NCBI RefSeq assembly: GCF_918697865.1
Contig: NZ_CAKKMV010000011.1
Location: 1-64,000 of the forward strand
DNA from: Massilia sp. Bi118
GTDB taxonomy: Bacteria; Pseudomonadota; Gammaproteobacteria; Burkholderiales; Burkholderiaceae_D
Direction of reading: 5' to 3'
DNA length: 64,000 nucleotides
Part shown: one piece after another, positions 8,720 through 17,306 of the stretch
How positions within the stretch are numbered: position 1 is the stretch's first letter
Layout: each line of letters starts with the position of its first letter
The notes under the pieces: generated by a model
What the model saw: the letters and a program-made list of their open reading frames with translations, nothing else
Told to the model about the DNA's origin: nothing
Databases searched by the model: none
Translations under genes and position numbers: made by a program

Positions 8720-8770
8720 TCAGCGGCGCCACCAGGAAACGAGGACGGAATGTGTATTCGAAAAATTCAT
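8720..8770 (-). CDS. trpS leader peptide with tandem Trp codons
   Basis: A 16-residue frame MNFSNTHSVLVSWWRR ends in TGA at 8722-8720, with TGG TGG four codons before the stop. An in-frame ATG at 8779 would lengthen it by three residues. The Shine-Dalgarno is poor in either case. The combination of a short frame, adjacent Trp codons near its stop, and an intrinsic terminator just downstream is the classic layout of trp-type attenuators. By that logic, ribosome stalling on the Trp codons when charged tRNA-Trp is scarce would favour read-through into trpS. TTGACA at 8806-8801 could be a -35 box, but I see no convincing -10. Confidence 0.72.
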   Translation of the reverse strand: MNFSNTHSVLVSWWRR

Positions 8771-8898
8771 GGATGGCATGGTTGCAGGTTGCCGCATCGC
8801 TGTCAACCGTCAATGCGCGCCGTCGATCCCGGACATATGGACTGGCGGGGACCGCCATGAGTTTTTTGTTGCAATAAAATTAACTAGATTGGTGAAAT

Positions 8899-11226
8899 AT
8901 GAATTCCACGAAGAGCACGAACAGCCACGATCAACATCCGCTCCAGCTCTGGGGCGGTCTCGAATGCACCGTCAACCGCGTCCGCGACGACTACTTCCAC
9001 CAGCTCGACCGCAACGGCCACGCCACCCGCCCGGCCGACATCGAGCGTTTCGCCTCGCTCGGCATCCGCGCGATCCGCTACCCCATCATCTGGGAGCGCA
9101 CCGCGCCGGATGGCGTCGATAAAGCCGACTGGTCCTGGCCGGACGAGCGCCTGAACGCCCTGCGCGAAGCCGGCGTCACGCCGATCGCCGGCCTGGTGCA
9201 CCACGGCAGCGGGCCGCGCCACACCAGCCTGGTCGACCCCGCCTTCGCCGAACAGCTGGCCGAGTATGCCGGCGCGGTGGCCGCGCGCTATCCCTGGCTG
9301 GAGTACTACACCCCGGTCAACGAACCCTGTACCACTGCACGTTTCGCCGGCCTGTACGGCGTCTGGTACCCGCACGGCCGCGACGACCGCACTTTCATCG
9401 AGGCCCTGCTGGTGCAGTGCCGCGCGGTGGTGCTGGCTATGCGCGCGATCCGCGCCGTCAACCCGAACGCCAAGCTGGTGCAGACCGACGACCTCGGTAA
9501 AACCTACAGCACGCCGGAACTGGCCCGTGTGGCCGAGTTCTACAACGAGCGCCGCTGGCTGGCCTGGGACCTGTTGTGCGGCATGGTCAACCCCGAGCAC
9601 CCGCTGTGGGGCTATCTCACCAAAACCGGCATCGCGGAAGACGAATTCCTGTGGTTCCGCGAGAACCCCTGCCCGCCCGACATCATCGGCGTCAACTACT
9701 ACGTGACCAGCGAGCGCTGGCTCGATCACCGCCCGGACCGCTACCCGCCGCACCACCGCGGCGTGGCCGACGGCATCCCCTGCGCCGACATCGAAGCCTC
9801 GCGCGCGCTGGCCACGCCCACCGCCGGCATCGCCCCGCTGCTGGCCGAGGTCTGGGAGCGCTACCGCATCCCGCTGGCCATCACCGAAGCCCATATCGAC
9901 GCGAATCGCGAAGACCAGCTGCGGTGGCTGCTGGAGATATGGGAAGCGGCCAAGGAATCGCGCAACAACGGCGTCGACCTGCGCGCGGTGACGGTGTGGT
10001 CGCTGCTCGGCTCCTTCGACTGGAACAGCCTCGTCACGCAGAACCGCGGCTACTACGAGCCGGGTCCTTTCGACGTGCGTTCGCCCGAGCCGCGCCCGAC
10101 CGCGCTGGCGCGCATGATGCGCGAGCTGGCCTCGAACCGGCCGCTGTCGCACCCGGTGCTGCGCGGCCAGGGCTGGTGGCGCCGTCCGGGCCGCTTCCTG
10201 TGCCCGCCGGTGGCGACCCCGGCCGCCCTCACCTCGATCACAGCGGACGGCCACACCCTGGTCGGCAAAGGCTCCCGTCCGATCCTGATCACGGGCGCCA
10301 GCGGCACCCTTGGCCGTGCCTTCGCGCGCCTGTGCCGCAAGCGCAACCTGGCCTACCGCCTGCTGTCGCGCCAGGACATGGACATCACCGACCCCGACTC
10401 GGTCGAGCGCGCGCTGGCCCATCACCAGCCCTGGGCGGTAGTCAACACCGCCGGCTACGTCCGCGTGGACGAGGCCGAGAACGACGTCGAGCGCTGCATG
10501 CGCGAGAACGCCATCGGCCCGGCCATCCTGGCCGCCGCCTGCGCCCGCCACGGGATCCACCTGACGACCTTCTCCAGCGACCTGGTGTTCGACGGCGCGC
10601 AGGACCGCCCGTATGTCGAAAGCAGTGCGGTATCGCCACTGAACGTGTACGGCCGCAGCAAGGCGGAAGCCGAGCAGCGCGTGCTGGACAAGCATCCGGG
10701 CGCGCTGGTGGTGCGCACCTCGGCCTTCTTCGGGCCCTGGGACAAGCACAACTTCGTCACCCTGGCCCTGCAGGCCTTCGAGCGCGGCGAGCCCTTCACG
10801 GCCGCGAGCGACATGACGGTCTCGCCGACCTATGTTCCCGACCTGGTGCACGCCTGCCTGGACCTCGCCATCGACGGCGAGGCCGGCATCTGGCACCTGT
10901 CGAATGCCGGCGGCGTCAGCTGGTCCGAGCTGGCCCTGAAGGCGGCACAGGCGGCCGGCATCGACGCCAGCCGCCTGGAAGCGAAGCCGGCTGCACACTG
11001 CGGCTTCGTCGCCGCGCGCCCCGGCTACACGGCCATGACCAGCGAGCGCGGCATCCTGCTGCCGGCGCTGGACAATGCCCTGGCCCGCTACCTCGAGCTG
11101 CGCAACCAGGAAGATCCGGAGATGGAAGAACTGATCCGGGCGATGGAAACCCGCCAGCCGGTGGCCGGCGAGCAGCGCCAGATGGAGGAAACGCCGGTGG
11201 AGGCTTTCCAGGCGCAGCGTTCCTGA
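8899..11226 (+). CDS. glycoside hydrolase family 1-like / RmlD-like reductase fusion
   Basis: 775 residues in two domains. Residues about 15-435 are a TIM-barrel glycosidase related to GH1: LQLWGGLECT at the start, acid/base E142 in TPVNEP, NYYVT at 267-270, and nucleophile E330 in ITEAH. Residues about 460-740 are a Rossmann-fold extended SDR close to dTDP-4-dehydrorhamnose reductase (RmlD): GASGTLG at 466-472, DMDITD, NTAGYVRVDEAE, FSSDLVFDG, and catalytic YGRSK with Y584 and K588. Both active sites look intact. The fusion pairs sugar release or transfer with reduction of a sugar nucleotide or similar keto-sugar; the substrate is unknown. It is a single gene, divergent from trpS. A related polysaccharide-type cluster lies at 44.6-52.5 kb. 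Confidence 0.9.
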   Translation: MNSTKSTNSHDQHPLQLWGGLECTVNRVRDDYFHQLDRNGHATRPADIERFASLGIRAIRYPIIWERTAPDGVDKADWSWPDERLNALREAGVTPIAGLVHHGSGPRHTSLVDPAFAEQLAEYAGAVAARYPWLEYYTPVNEPCTTARFAGLYGVWYPHGRDDRTFIEALLVQCRAVVLAMRAIRAVNPNAKLVQTDDLGKTYSTPELARVAEFYNERRWLAWDLLCGMVNPEHPLWGYLTKTGIAEDEFLWFRENPCPPDIIGVNYYVTSERWLDHRPDRYPPHHRGVADGIPCADIEASRALATPTAGIAPLLAEVWERYRIPLAITEAHIDANREDQLRWLLEIWEAAKESRNNGVDLRAVTVWSLLGSFDWNSLVTQNRGYYEPGPFDVRSPEPRPTALARMMRELASNRPLSHPVLRGQGWWRRPGRFLCPPVATPAALTSITADGHTLVGKGSRPILITGASGTLGRAFARLCRKRNLAYRLLSRQDMDITDPDSVERALAHHQPWAVVNTAGYVRVDEAENDVERCMRENAIGPAILAAACARHGIHLTTFSSDLVFDGAQDRPYVESSAVSPLNVYGRSKAEAEQRVLDKHPGALVVRTSAFFGPWDKHNFVTLALQAFERGEPFTAASDMTVSPTYVPDLVHACLDLAIDGEAGIWHLSNAGGVSWSELALKAAQAAGIDASRLEAKPAAHCGFVAARPGYTAMTSERGILLPALDNALARYLELRNQEDPEMEELIRAMETRQPVAGEQRQMEETPVEAFQAQRS

Positions 11227-11241
11227 CGCGCCGCGGCGGCG

Positions 11242-11655
11242 TCAGGGCGCCCGCGCGCTCACGACGCGCGAGACCGACTGCAGCACCACGATATCGGGTT
11301 CCGTGTTGAACGCGATTTCGGCTCCGGCGCCCACGTCGGTCTCGGCTGGCACATAGAATTTGCACATGCCCAGCGAGGTCTTGTGCCCGGCGCCACCGGT
11401 CACGATGATGTCGCCGGCTGGCGTCGGGAAGCAGGCCTTGATCGCATTGAAGTTACCCTGGCCGTGGTAAAAATCCGTTTTACTGGCCTTGCCGTGAAAC
11501 TCGTTGGCCTCGTTCAGTGCAGCCGCGAGATCGGCTGCATGGATGGCGAGCGGCTCATGATGGAAATGGCCCAGGTGTCGCTGGTGAACTGGTCCTGCCC
11601 GATCGGGTCCAGCCTGGTGAACAAGATCCGGTCCAGCAAGTCGATGTGCCGCGGC
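11242..11655 (-). pseudogene. possible frameshifted small gene
   Basis: Leftward, 11242-11560 reads as plausible protein (LAIHAADLAAALNEANEF, AGDIIVTGGAGHKTSLG, FYVPAETDVGAG). A second frame from about 11655 to 11530 reads IDLLDRILFTRLDPIGQDQF then TSDTWAISIMSRS before stopping. The two stretches look like halves of one protein separated by a frameshift near 11540-11560. I cannot name the family. No good start with a Shine-Dalgarno is visible for either half. It could also be an intact short protein with an alternative start, or chance. Confidence 0.3.
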
Positions 11656-11819
11656 TCGGGTGTCAACCGGCAAGCTTATCAGTTTAGTCGTGTAAAAAAC
11701 TCTCCGAATGTCGCAGGCGCACACTTTCAGCGCGGCCGTGCCACAGCCTGGCAATATTGTTGACTGCCCGTCACAAGTCAACTGAAAATCATGCACCCGA
11801 CATTGTGAGGAGCCAGCCC

Positions 11820-12653
11820 GTGAAGCCCACCGCTTTTTTGACCACCCTTGGCCTTTTGCTGGGATGTGCCGCCACCAATTTCGCGGAGGCGACCACGCCG
11901 AAGCAACCCGAAGTGTATGTCAAGCTGCCCAGCCGCGGCAGCTTTGCCGGCACTGTCGCCAACAACGTCGCCGACGGCCTGTTCTCGAACGGCGACACCT
12001 ACAAGGGTGGATGGAAGGACGGCAAGCCCGACGGCATCGGCACCATGCGCTACGCGCTTGGCGGTGCGTATGAAGGCGAATGGAAGAATGGCCTGCGCGA
12101 TGGCAAGGGGGTCATGAGCTTTGCCGGCAGCGGCCGCCGTGCCGAAGTGCGTTTCGCAGACGATCGCAGGATCGACGTGGCGGTCGCCCCTGCGCCTCCG
12201 GCACCAAGCGCTACCGGATTCTTCCTGCTGTCGGACGAAGAGATCACGGGTTCCCACATCCGGAACAAGCTTGTCTACAGCCCCCTGCCGCTGGACCGCG
12301 GCTTCGACGATCTGACGCCCGAGCAGCAGGGCCTTGTTCGCTCCTACTACCCGGCGCTGGATGCCGGCGACGACCCGCCCTATCCGCTGACAGGCGGGAA
12401 AGAGCTGTACAAGCTGCTGGAGTCGATGATCCGCTACCACGCGCTGAAGGACGACGTACTCGTCTATGTGGCGGTGGACGCGGATGCGAAGGTGAGCTCG
12501 GTAAGCGCGGCCAGCCCCCTCGAACCCAAGTTCAGGGAAATGATCGCCACCGCAGCCGGCCTGCTCAAGTACAAGCCGGCGAAATGCGCCCGCCAGCCCT
12601 GCCCGGGCATCGTGCCCTTCAACCTGAAACTGCACATCAATGCTTTGCAATGA
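11820..12653 (+). CDS. MORN-repeat lipoprotein with TonB-C-like tail
   Basis: 277 residues from GTG 11820, which has GAGGAG upstream. A short signal sequence ends in LLGC (Cys near residue 16), so a lipoprotein is likely. MORN-type repeats follow (YKGGWKDGKPDGIGTM, YEGEWKNGLRDGKGVM). The second half has a conserved block (DDLTPEQQGLVRSYYPALD) and ends in a segment resembling the TonB C-terminal fold (VYVAVDADAKVSSV, LLKYKPAKC, GIVPFNLKLHI), with two cysteines that could form a disulfide. MORN repeats usually mediate protein or lipid contact. The exact role is unknown. It is the first of two tandem paralogues, 13 bp apart. Confidence 0.85.
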   Translation: MKPTAFLTTLGLLLGCAATNFAEATTPKQPEVYVKLPSRGSFAGTVANNVADGLFSNGDTYKGGWKDGKPDGIGTMRYALGGAYEGEWKNGLRDGKGVMSFAGSGRRAEVRFADDRRIDVAVAPAPPAPSATGFFLLSDEEITGSHIRNKLVYSPLPLDRGFDDLTPEQQGLVRSYYPALDAGDDPPYPLTGGKELYKLLESMIRYHALKDDVLVYVAVDADAKVSSVSAASPLEPKFREMIATAAGLLKYKPAKCARQPCPGIVPFNLKLHINALQ

Positions 12654-12666
12654 TAAGGCGCCCGTC

Positions 12667-13584
12667 ATGAAACCTGTCACCCTCCTGTTCTCCCTCGGCC
12701 TGGCTATGAGCCCTGCCGCCACCGCCTTCGCCCAGGCGCCCGCACCGGCGCCGGCCACCGCGCCAAACGAAGTCCAGCTCAAGCTGCCCAACGGCGGCAC
12801 CTACATCGGCACCGTCACCAACGGCGTCCCCGACGGCAAGGGCTATTTCCAGGACCCGGATGGCACGCAGTACGAAGGCGAAGTCCACATGGGGCAGCGC
12901 ACCGGCACGGCCGAGGCCCTGTCCCCGAAGGGCGACCGCTACCGGGGTGAATGGAAGGATGGGCTGCCCGACGGCGCCGGCAAGATGACTTACATGCTGG
13001 GCGGCTCCTACGAGGGCGAGTGGAAGAAGGGCCGCCGCCACGGCAAGGGCATCATGACGTTTGCCGGCAGCGGCCGCAGCGCCGAGGTGCGCTTCGAAAA
13101 CGGCCAGCGCGTCGACGTGCCGGTGGAGCGCCCTTCCGCGGCCACCAGGTCGGCCAGCTATTCGCTGACGGGCAACGCGCCCACCGGCTCCCACCTGCCC
13201 AACAAGGTGGCTTACGGCACGCTGCCGCTGGACAAGGGCTTCGACGAGCTGACGGCCGACCAGCAGCGCTTCGTGCGCTCCTACTACCCGGCGCTCGACG
13301 TCGGCGACGATCCGCCCTACCCGCTCAAGGGCGCGCAGGAACTGTACACCGCCCTGTCGACGCTGGCGGGCCGCCTCAACTTGCGCGACGACATCCTGCT
13401 GTACGTGGCGGTGGATGCGAACGGCAAGGTCACCAGCGTCACCACTTTCGGCAAGCTGGCGCCGGACATCAAGCGCGCGATCGGCACCGCCGCCGGCCTG
13501 CTCAAGTACAAGCCGGCGCAGTGCGGCGGCCAGCCCTGCTCCGGCGTGGTGCCCTTCAACCTGTCGCTGACCGTCAGCTACTGA
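12667..13584 (+). CDS. secreted MORN-repeat protein, paralogue of the preceding gene
   Basis: 305 residues from ATG 12667. It has a classic signal peptide (PVTLLFSLGLAMSPAATAFAQA) rather than a lipobox, then four MORN-like units (GTYIGTVTNGVPDGKG, QYEGEVHMGQRTG, RYRGEWKDGLPDGAG, SYEGEWKKGRRHGKG). The second half closely matches the upstream paralogue (DELTADQQRFVRSYYPALD and the C-terminal LLKYKPAQCGGQPCSG). The pair arose by tandem duplication, one copy probably membrane-anchored and the other soluble in the periplasm. It overlaps the convergent kinase gene by 11 bp at its 3' end. Confidence 0.87.
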   Translation: MKPVTLLFSLGLAMSPAATAFAQAPAPAPATAPNEVQLKLPNGGTYIGTVTNGVPDGKGYFQDPDGTQYEGEVHMGQRTGTAEALSPKGDRYRGEWKDGLPDGAGKMTYMLGGSYEGEWKKGRRHGKGIMTFAGSGRSAEVRFENGQRVDVPVERPSAATRSASYSLTGNAPTGSHLPNKVAYGTLPLDKGFDELTADQQRFVRSYYPALDVGDDPPYPLKGAQELYTALSTLAGRLNLRDDILLYVAVDANGKVTSVTTFGKLAPDIKRAIGTAAGLLKYKPAQCGGQPCSGVVPFNLSLTVSY

Positions 13585-15376
13585 GGCTGTCGGCGGCCAG
13601 CGGCAGGCGCACGCTGAACGCGCTGCCCTTGCCCAGGCCCTCGCTGCCGGCGGCGATGGCGCCGCCATGCATGTCGACCAGCCCCTTGGCGATCGACAGG
13701 CCGAGTCCGAGGCCGCCCTGGGAGCGGTCGATGGTGGTCGGCCCCTGAACCAGGGAATCGAAGATCGTCGGCAGCACCTCGGCATCGATGCCGACGCCGG
13801 TATCGAGGACCTCGAGCACGACCATGCCGTCCTCGATCGCGTTACGCACCGTGATGCTGCCGCCCTCGGGCGTGTACTTGATCGCATTCACCAGCAGGTT
13901 GTCGACCACCTGTTCCAGGCGGGTGCGGTCGCCCAGCACCCAGGCTTCCACGGTCTGCACGTCCCACCGGTGGCGCTTGGTCTCGGCCATGCTGCGCGAA
14001 TCGCAGCAGAAGCGCAGCAGCTTGCCGATGTCGACCCGCTCCGTCGCCAGCGTGACCTTGCCGGACAGGACCCGCCGCACGTCGAGCAGGTCTTCCACCA
14101 TCCGCGTCAGGTGGCGCAGCTGGCGCTGCGCGACTTCCCAGGCTTTGTCCAGCCTGGCGGGCGCCATGTTCGGCAGGCGGATCACGGCGATGGCGCCGCT
14201 GATCGCCGCCAGCGGATTGCGCAGCTCGTGGCTTAGCATGGAGAGGAAGGTGTCCTTGGCCTCGCTTTGCGCCTCCGCCTGCCTGCGCGCGGCGCGCTCG
14301 CTGTCCAGCAGCCGTTCGCGCTCGTGCTCCAGTGCCATGCGCGCGGCGCTCTCCTGCGACAGGGCGACGCTGGTGCGGTGCAGTTCGCCCAGCAGCACGT
14401 CCGCCTCCTTCAGCTGCGAGCGCGTGACCGGCGTGACTTCGCCGCGCGCCAGGGCATGGGCGGCCAGGGTCGCATTCCCGAGCGACTTGTCGATCCGGCG
14501 GGCGAACAGGAAGGCGATGCCGACCGCGCCGCCCAGCACCACCAGCAACGCCATCGCCGCGGACCAGGCGGTCAGGCGCGATGCCGACTCGATTTCCGCG
14601 ACCGGCACGCCGATCGCCACCGTCCAGCCGGTCAACTCGGAACGCACGAAGACGTCGTAGACCTCGACGCCCTCGCGGGTCGGGTGGCGCAGCACGCCGC
14701 TGTACGAAGCTTGCGACGCGGCGCGCAGTTCCGGGCGCACCGGCTCGCCGATGAAGCGCTCCGCATTCCTGCTGCGCGCGATGGTGAGGCCCTTGACGCC
14801 GGACACCCCGACGATCCAGCTGGCCGGCAGGTTGCTGCGCTTGAAGACCTTGTTGAAATAATTCGGATCGAAGATCTGGGTGACCACGTATTTCTTCCCG
14901 GCCGAGACAGGCAAGGGGACACTCACCGATACCACGCCGCGCTTCGAACTGGCGCCGACAAAATACCCGCTCACCCTGGTCTTCCGGCTGTCGTAGACCT
15001 CGGCGGCCCAGCTGCCGGATTTTTTGGCGAGCGGCGTCCCGTAAGGCACGTAGGTGTTCATCAGGCCGTTGCCTTCGTAATCGGCGATCAGGGTCCAGCT
15101 CAGCGGCGATTTGCGGGTGGCGGACAGGAGCCGGTGCAGGCGCTCGAAATTGTCGCTCGCGATGTCCTGCGAATTCGCGATATTGTTGATGGAGGCTTCG
15201 GCGATGGCGATTTCGCTGTCGATCAGCAGCGAGGTCGAACGCGCCACTTCCTCGATGGCGTGGATGCGCGCTTCGCGCTCGAAGCGCAGCAGCATCGACA
15301 GGCCGAGTATCGACAGGCCGGCGACCGGGACGATGATCGCCACCAGCATTAAAAGTAGGTAAGTGCGTGTCTTCAT
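13574..15376 (-). CDS. membrane sensor histidine kinase with periplasmic sensor
   Basis: 600 residues from ATG 15376, with GGAAGAA upstream. The first membrane helix (YLLLMLVAIIVPVAGLSILGLSML) and second (AMALLVVLGGAVGIAFLFA, about 274-292) flank a periplasmic domain of about 240 residues that looks dCache-like (WTLIADYEGNG, GYFVGASSKRG, VSVPLPVSAGKKYVV). A HAMP-like linker and coiled coil lead to HisKA with H383 in MLSHELRNPLAA, then HATPase (NLLVNAIKYTPEGG, DTGVGID, GGLGLGLSIAKGLVDMHGG). There is no receiver domain and no adjacent response regulator. The signal is probably a small molecule in the periplasm, but this is inference from the fold. Confidence 0.9.
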   Translation of the reverse strand: MKTRTYLLLMLVAIIVPVAGLSILGLSMLLRFEREARIHAIEEVARSTSLLIDSEIAIAEASINNIANSQDIASDNFERLHRLLSATRKSPLSWTLIADYEGNGLMNTYVPYGTPLAKKSGSWAAEVYDSRKTRVSGYFVGASSKRGVVSVSVPLPVSAGKKYVVTQIFDPNYFNKVFKRSNLPASWIVGVSGVKGLTIARSRNAERFIGEPVRPELRAASQASYSGVLRHPTREGVEVYDVFVRSELTGWTVAIGVPVAEIESASRLTAWSAAMALLVVLGGAVGIAFLFARRIDKSLGNATLAAHALARGEVTPVTRSQLKEADVLLGELHRTSVALSQESAARMALEHERERLLDSERAARRQAEAQSEAKDTFLSMLSHELRNPLAAISGAIAVIRLPNMAPARLDKAWEVAQRQLRHLTRMVEDLLDVRRVLSGKVTLATERVDIGKLLRFCCDSRSMAETKRHRWDVQTVEAWVLGDRTRLEQVVDNLLVNAIKYTPEGGSITVRNAIEDGMVVLEVLDTGVGIDAEVLPTIFDSLVQGPTTIDRSQGGLGLGLSIAKGLVDMHGGAIAAGSEGLGKGSAFSVRLPLAADSLSS

Positions 15377-15507
15377 CAAATATTCTTCCAACAAGAAGGC
15401 AGCGCAGCGGAAAACTGCTGAATATGAGCAAACTTGCCATATTAACAGTTTTGCACATGCAGCGTTATACAATGGCGCGCAATGTTTTTCATGAAAGGCC
15501 GACATCC

Positions 15508-17271
15508 GTGCAAGAGCAACACCCCTTTCCCTTCCTCCGGGAAATCCTGCTGTTCCTCAGCCTCGCTGGCATCCTGATCCCGCTAATACAGCGCCTGCGC
15601 ATCAACCAGGTGCTGGGTTTCCTGGCGGTGGGCGCCCTGTTCGGGCCTTTCGGCCTGGGGCGCATGGCCGTCGATCATGCCTGGCTGGCCTGGTTCACCT
15701 TCCCGAACAACGAGGACGTGGCCATGCTGGCCGAACTCGGGGTGTTGTTCCTGATGTTCATGATCGGCCTGGAACTGTCGGCGGCGCGCCTGTGGGCGAT
15801 GCGGCGCTGGGTGTTCGGGGCCGGCAGCGCCCAGGTAGTGCTGTGCGCCCTGCTGCTCGGCGGCGCCGTGTGGCTGCTGCTGGGCCAGTCCATGGAAGCC
15901 TCGCTGGTGCTGGGCCTGGTGCTGTCGCTCTCGTCCACCGCGGTGGTGATGCAGCTGCTGAGCGAGCGCCATACCACCGGCACCCCGCTGGGCCAGGCCG
16001 CGTTCGCGGTGCTGATGCTGCAGGACCTGGCGGTGGTGCCGATCCTGATCCTGATCGGCGCGCTCGGCGGCGGCAGCGGGGCGAATGACAACGTGGCGAT
16101 GATCGCGCTGCTGGCGATGGCAAAGGCGGCGCTGGCCATCGCCCTCATCTACCTGATCGGCGGACGGGTGATCCACCCGCTGTTCCGCGCCTTCGCCCGC
16201 CAGCGCCAGCCGGACGTGTTCATGGCGCTGATCCTGTTGAGCACCTTCGGCATCGCCGGCCTGTCGGCCATGGCCGGGCTGTCGATGGCACTGGGCGCCC
16301 TGATTGCCGGTTTGCTGCTGGCCGAGACCGAGTTCAAGCACGAAGTCGAGCTGATGGTCGAGCCCTTCAAGGGCCTGCTCATGGGCCTGTTCTTCATGAC
16401 GGTCGGGATGGGCATGGACCCGCTGCAGATCCTCCATGCGCCGCTGTGGCTGGCCTGCGCGGTGGCCGTGCTGGTCCTGTTGAAAGCCATCGTGATCGCG
16501 CCGGTGATGCGGCTTGGCGGCCTGTCCTGGGGCCGCGCCGTCGAGGGCGCCCTGCTGCTGGGCCAGGGCGGCGAATTCGCCTTCATCGTGATCGGCTATG
16601 CGATCAGCTCAAAGCTGCTGGAACCCGGCCTGGGCGGGCGCGTGATGCTGGCGGTCGGCCTGTCGCTGTTCCTGACGCCGCTGCTGGCGCGCATCGGCAA
16701 GGGCATCGGCGAGCGCGCCGAAAGCCAGGCGCGCGAACAGGAGACGCAGCAGGCGCAGGGCGAGCTCGAAGATGCGCGCGGACGGGTGGTGATCGCCGGC
16801 TTCGGCCGCGTCGGCCAGCAGCTGGCCAAGCTCCTGGCAAGCCAGGGCATTCCCTACGTCGCTTTCGAGAACGATGCCAAGCTGGTGTCCGAGCTGCATG
16901 CCAAGGGTGTGCCGGTCTACTTCGGCAATGCCTCGCGCCCCGAGCTGCTGCGCCGCGTGCATGCCGACGAAGCGCCGGCCATCGTGCTGACCATGGACCA
17001 TCCGAGTTCGGCGCTGCAGGCGGTGCGCGGGATCCGGCGCGAATTCCCGCACGCGCAGCTGTTCGCCCGCTCGCGCGACGAGAAGCATGCGCGCGCCCTC
17101 AAACTGGCCGGCGCCAGCGTGGTGGTGCCGGAGACCCTGGAAGCCAGCCTGCAGCTGTCTGCCTTCGTGCTGGAATCGATGGGGCTGGACGAGCGCCTGG
17201 TCGACAGCATCGTCGACCGCGAGCGCGACCAGTTCGCGCAGACGCTGACGGCGCCGGGCAGCGCCGTATAA
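15508..17271 (+). CDS. Kef-type monovalent cation/proton antiporter with RCK_N domain
   Basis: 587 residues if translation starts at GTG 15508 (AAAGG nine bases upstream); an in-frame ATG at 15472 would add 12. The first about 390 residues form a Na+/H+-exchanger-type membrane domain with 10-12 helices (NQVLGFLAVGALFGPFGLG, LFLMFMIGLELS, SLSSTAVVMQLL, LLLGQGGEFAFIV). A TrkA-N/RCK domain follows (GRVVIAGFGRVGQQLAKLL), which binds NAD(H). KefB/KefC proteins are K+ efflux systems gated by glutathione adducts, but ion and ligand cannot be assigned here. No KefF/G partner gene is adjacent. It is divergent from the sensor kinase. Confidence 0.88.
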   Translation: MQEQHPFPFLREILLFLSLAGILIPLIQRLRINQVLGFLAVGALFGPFGLGRMAVDHAWLAWFTFPNNEDVAMLAELGVLFLMFMIGLELSAARLWAMRRWVFGAGSAQVVLCALLLGGAVWLLLGQSMEASLVLGLVLSLSSTAVVMQLLSERHTTGTPLGQAAFAVLMLQDLAVVPILILIGALGGGSGANDNVAMIALLAMAKAALAIALIYLIGGRVIHPLFRAFARQRQPDVFMALILLSTFGIAGLSAMAGLSMALGALIAGLLLAETEFKHEVELMVEPFKGLLMGLFFMTVGMGMDPLQILHAPLWLACAVAVLVLLKAIVIAPVMRLGGLSWGRAVEGALLLGQGGEFAFIVIGYAISSKLLEPGLGGRVMLAVGLSLFLTPLLARIGKGIGERAESQAREQETQQAQGELEDARGRVVIAGFGRVGQQLAKLLASQGIPYVAFENDAKLVSELHAKGVPVYFGNASRPELLRRVHADEAPAIVLTMDHPSSALQAVRGIRREFPHAQLFARSRDEKHARALKLAGASVVVPETLEASLQLSAFVLESMGLDERLVDSIVDRERDQFAQTLTAPGSAV

Positions 17272-17306
17272 TCCAGCCCGACAATAACGCATCCATTGAG
17301 GACAAG

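Noticed and set aside
8884..10998. Leftward 704-codon frame opposite the glycosidase-reductase fusion
   Set aside because: It is antisense to a gene with intact motifs on both domains and reads as arginine/alanine/valine-rich shadow sequence.
11383..11763. Rightward 126-codon frame in the possible pseudogene region
   Set aside because: No start with a Shine-Dalgarno, no recognisable motif, and the leftward reading looks more protein-like.
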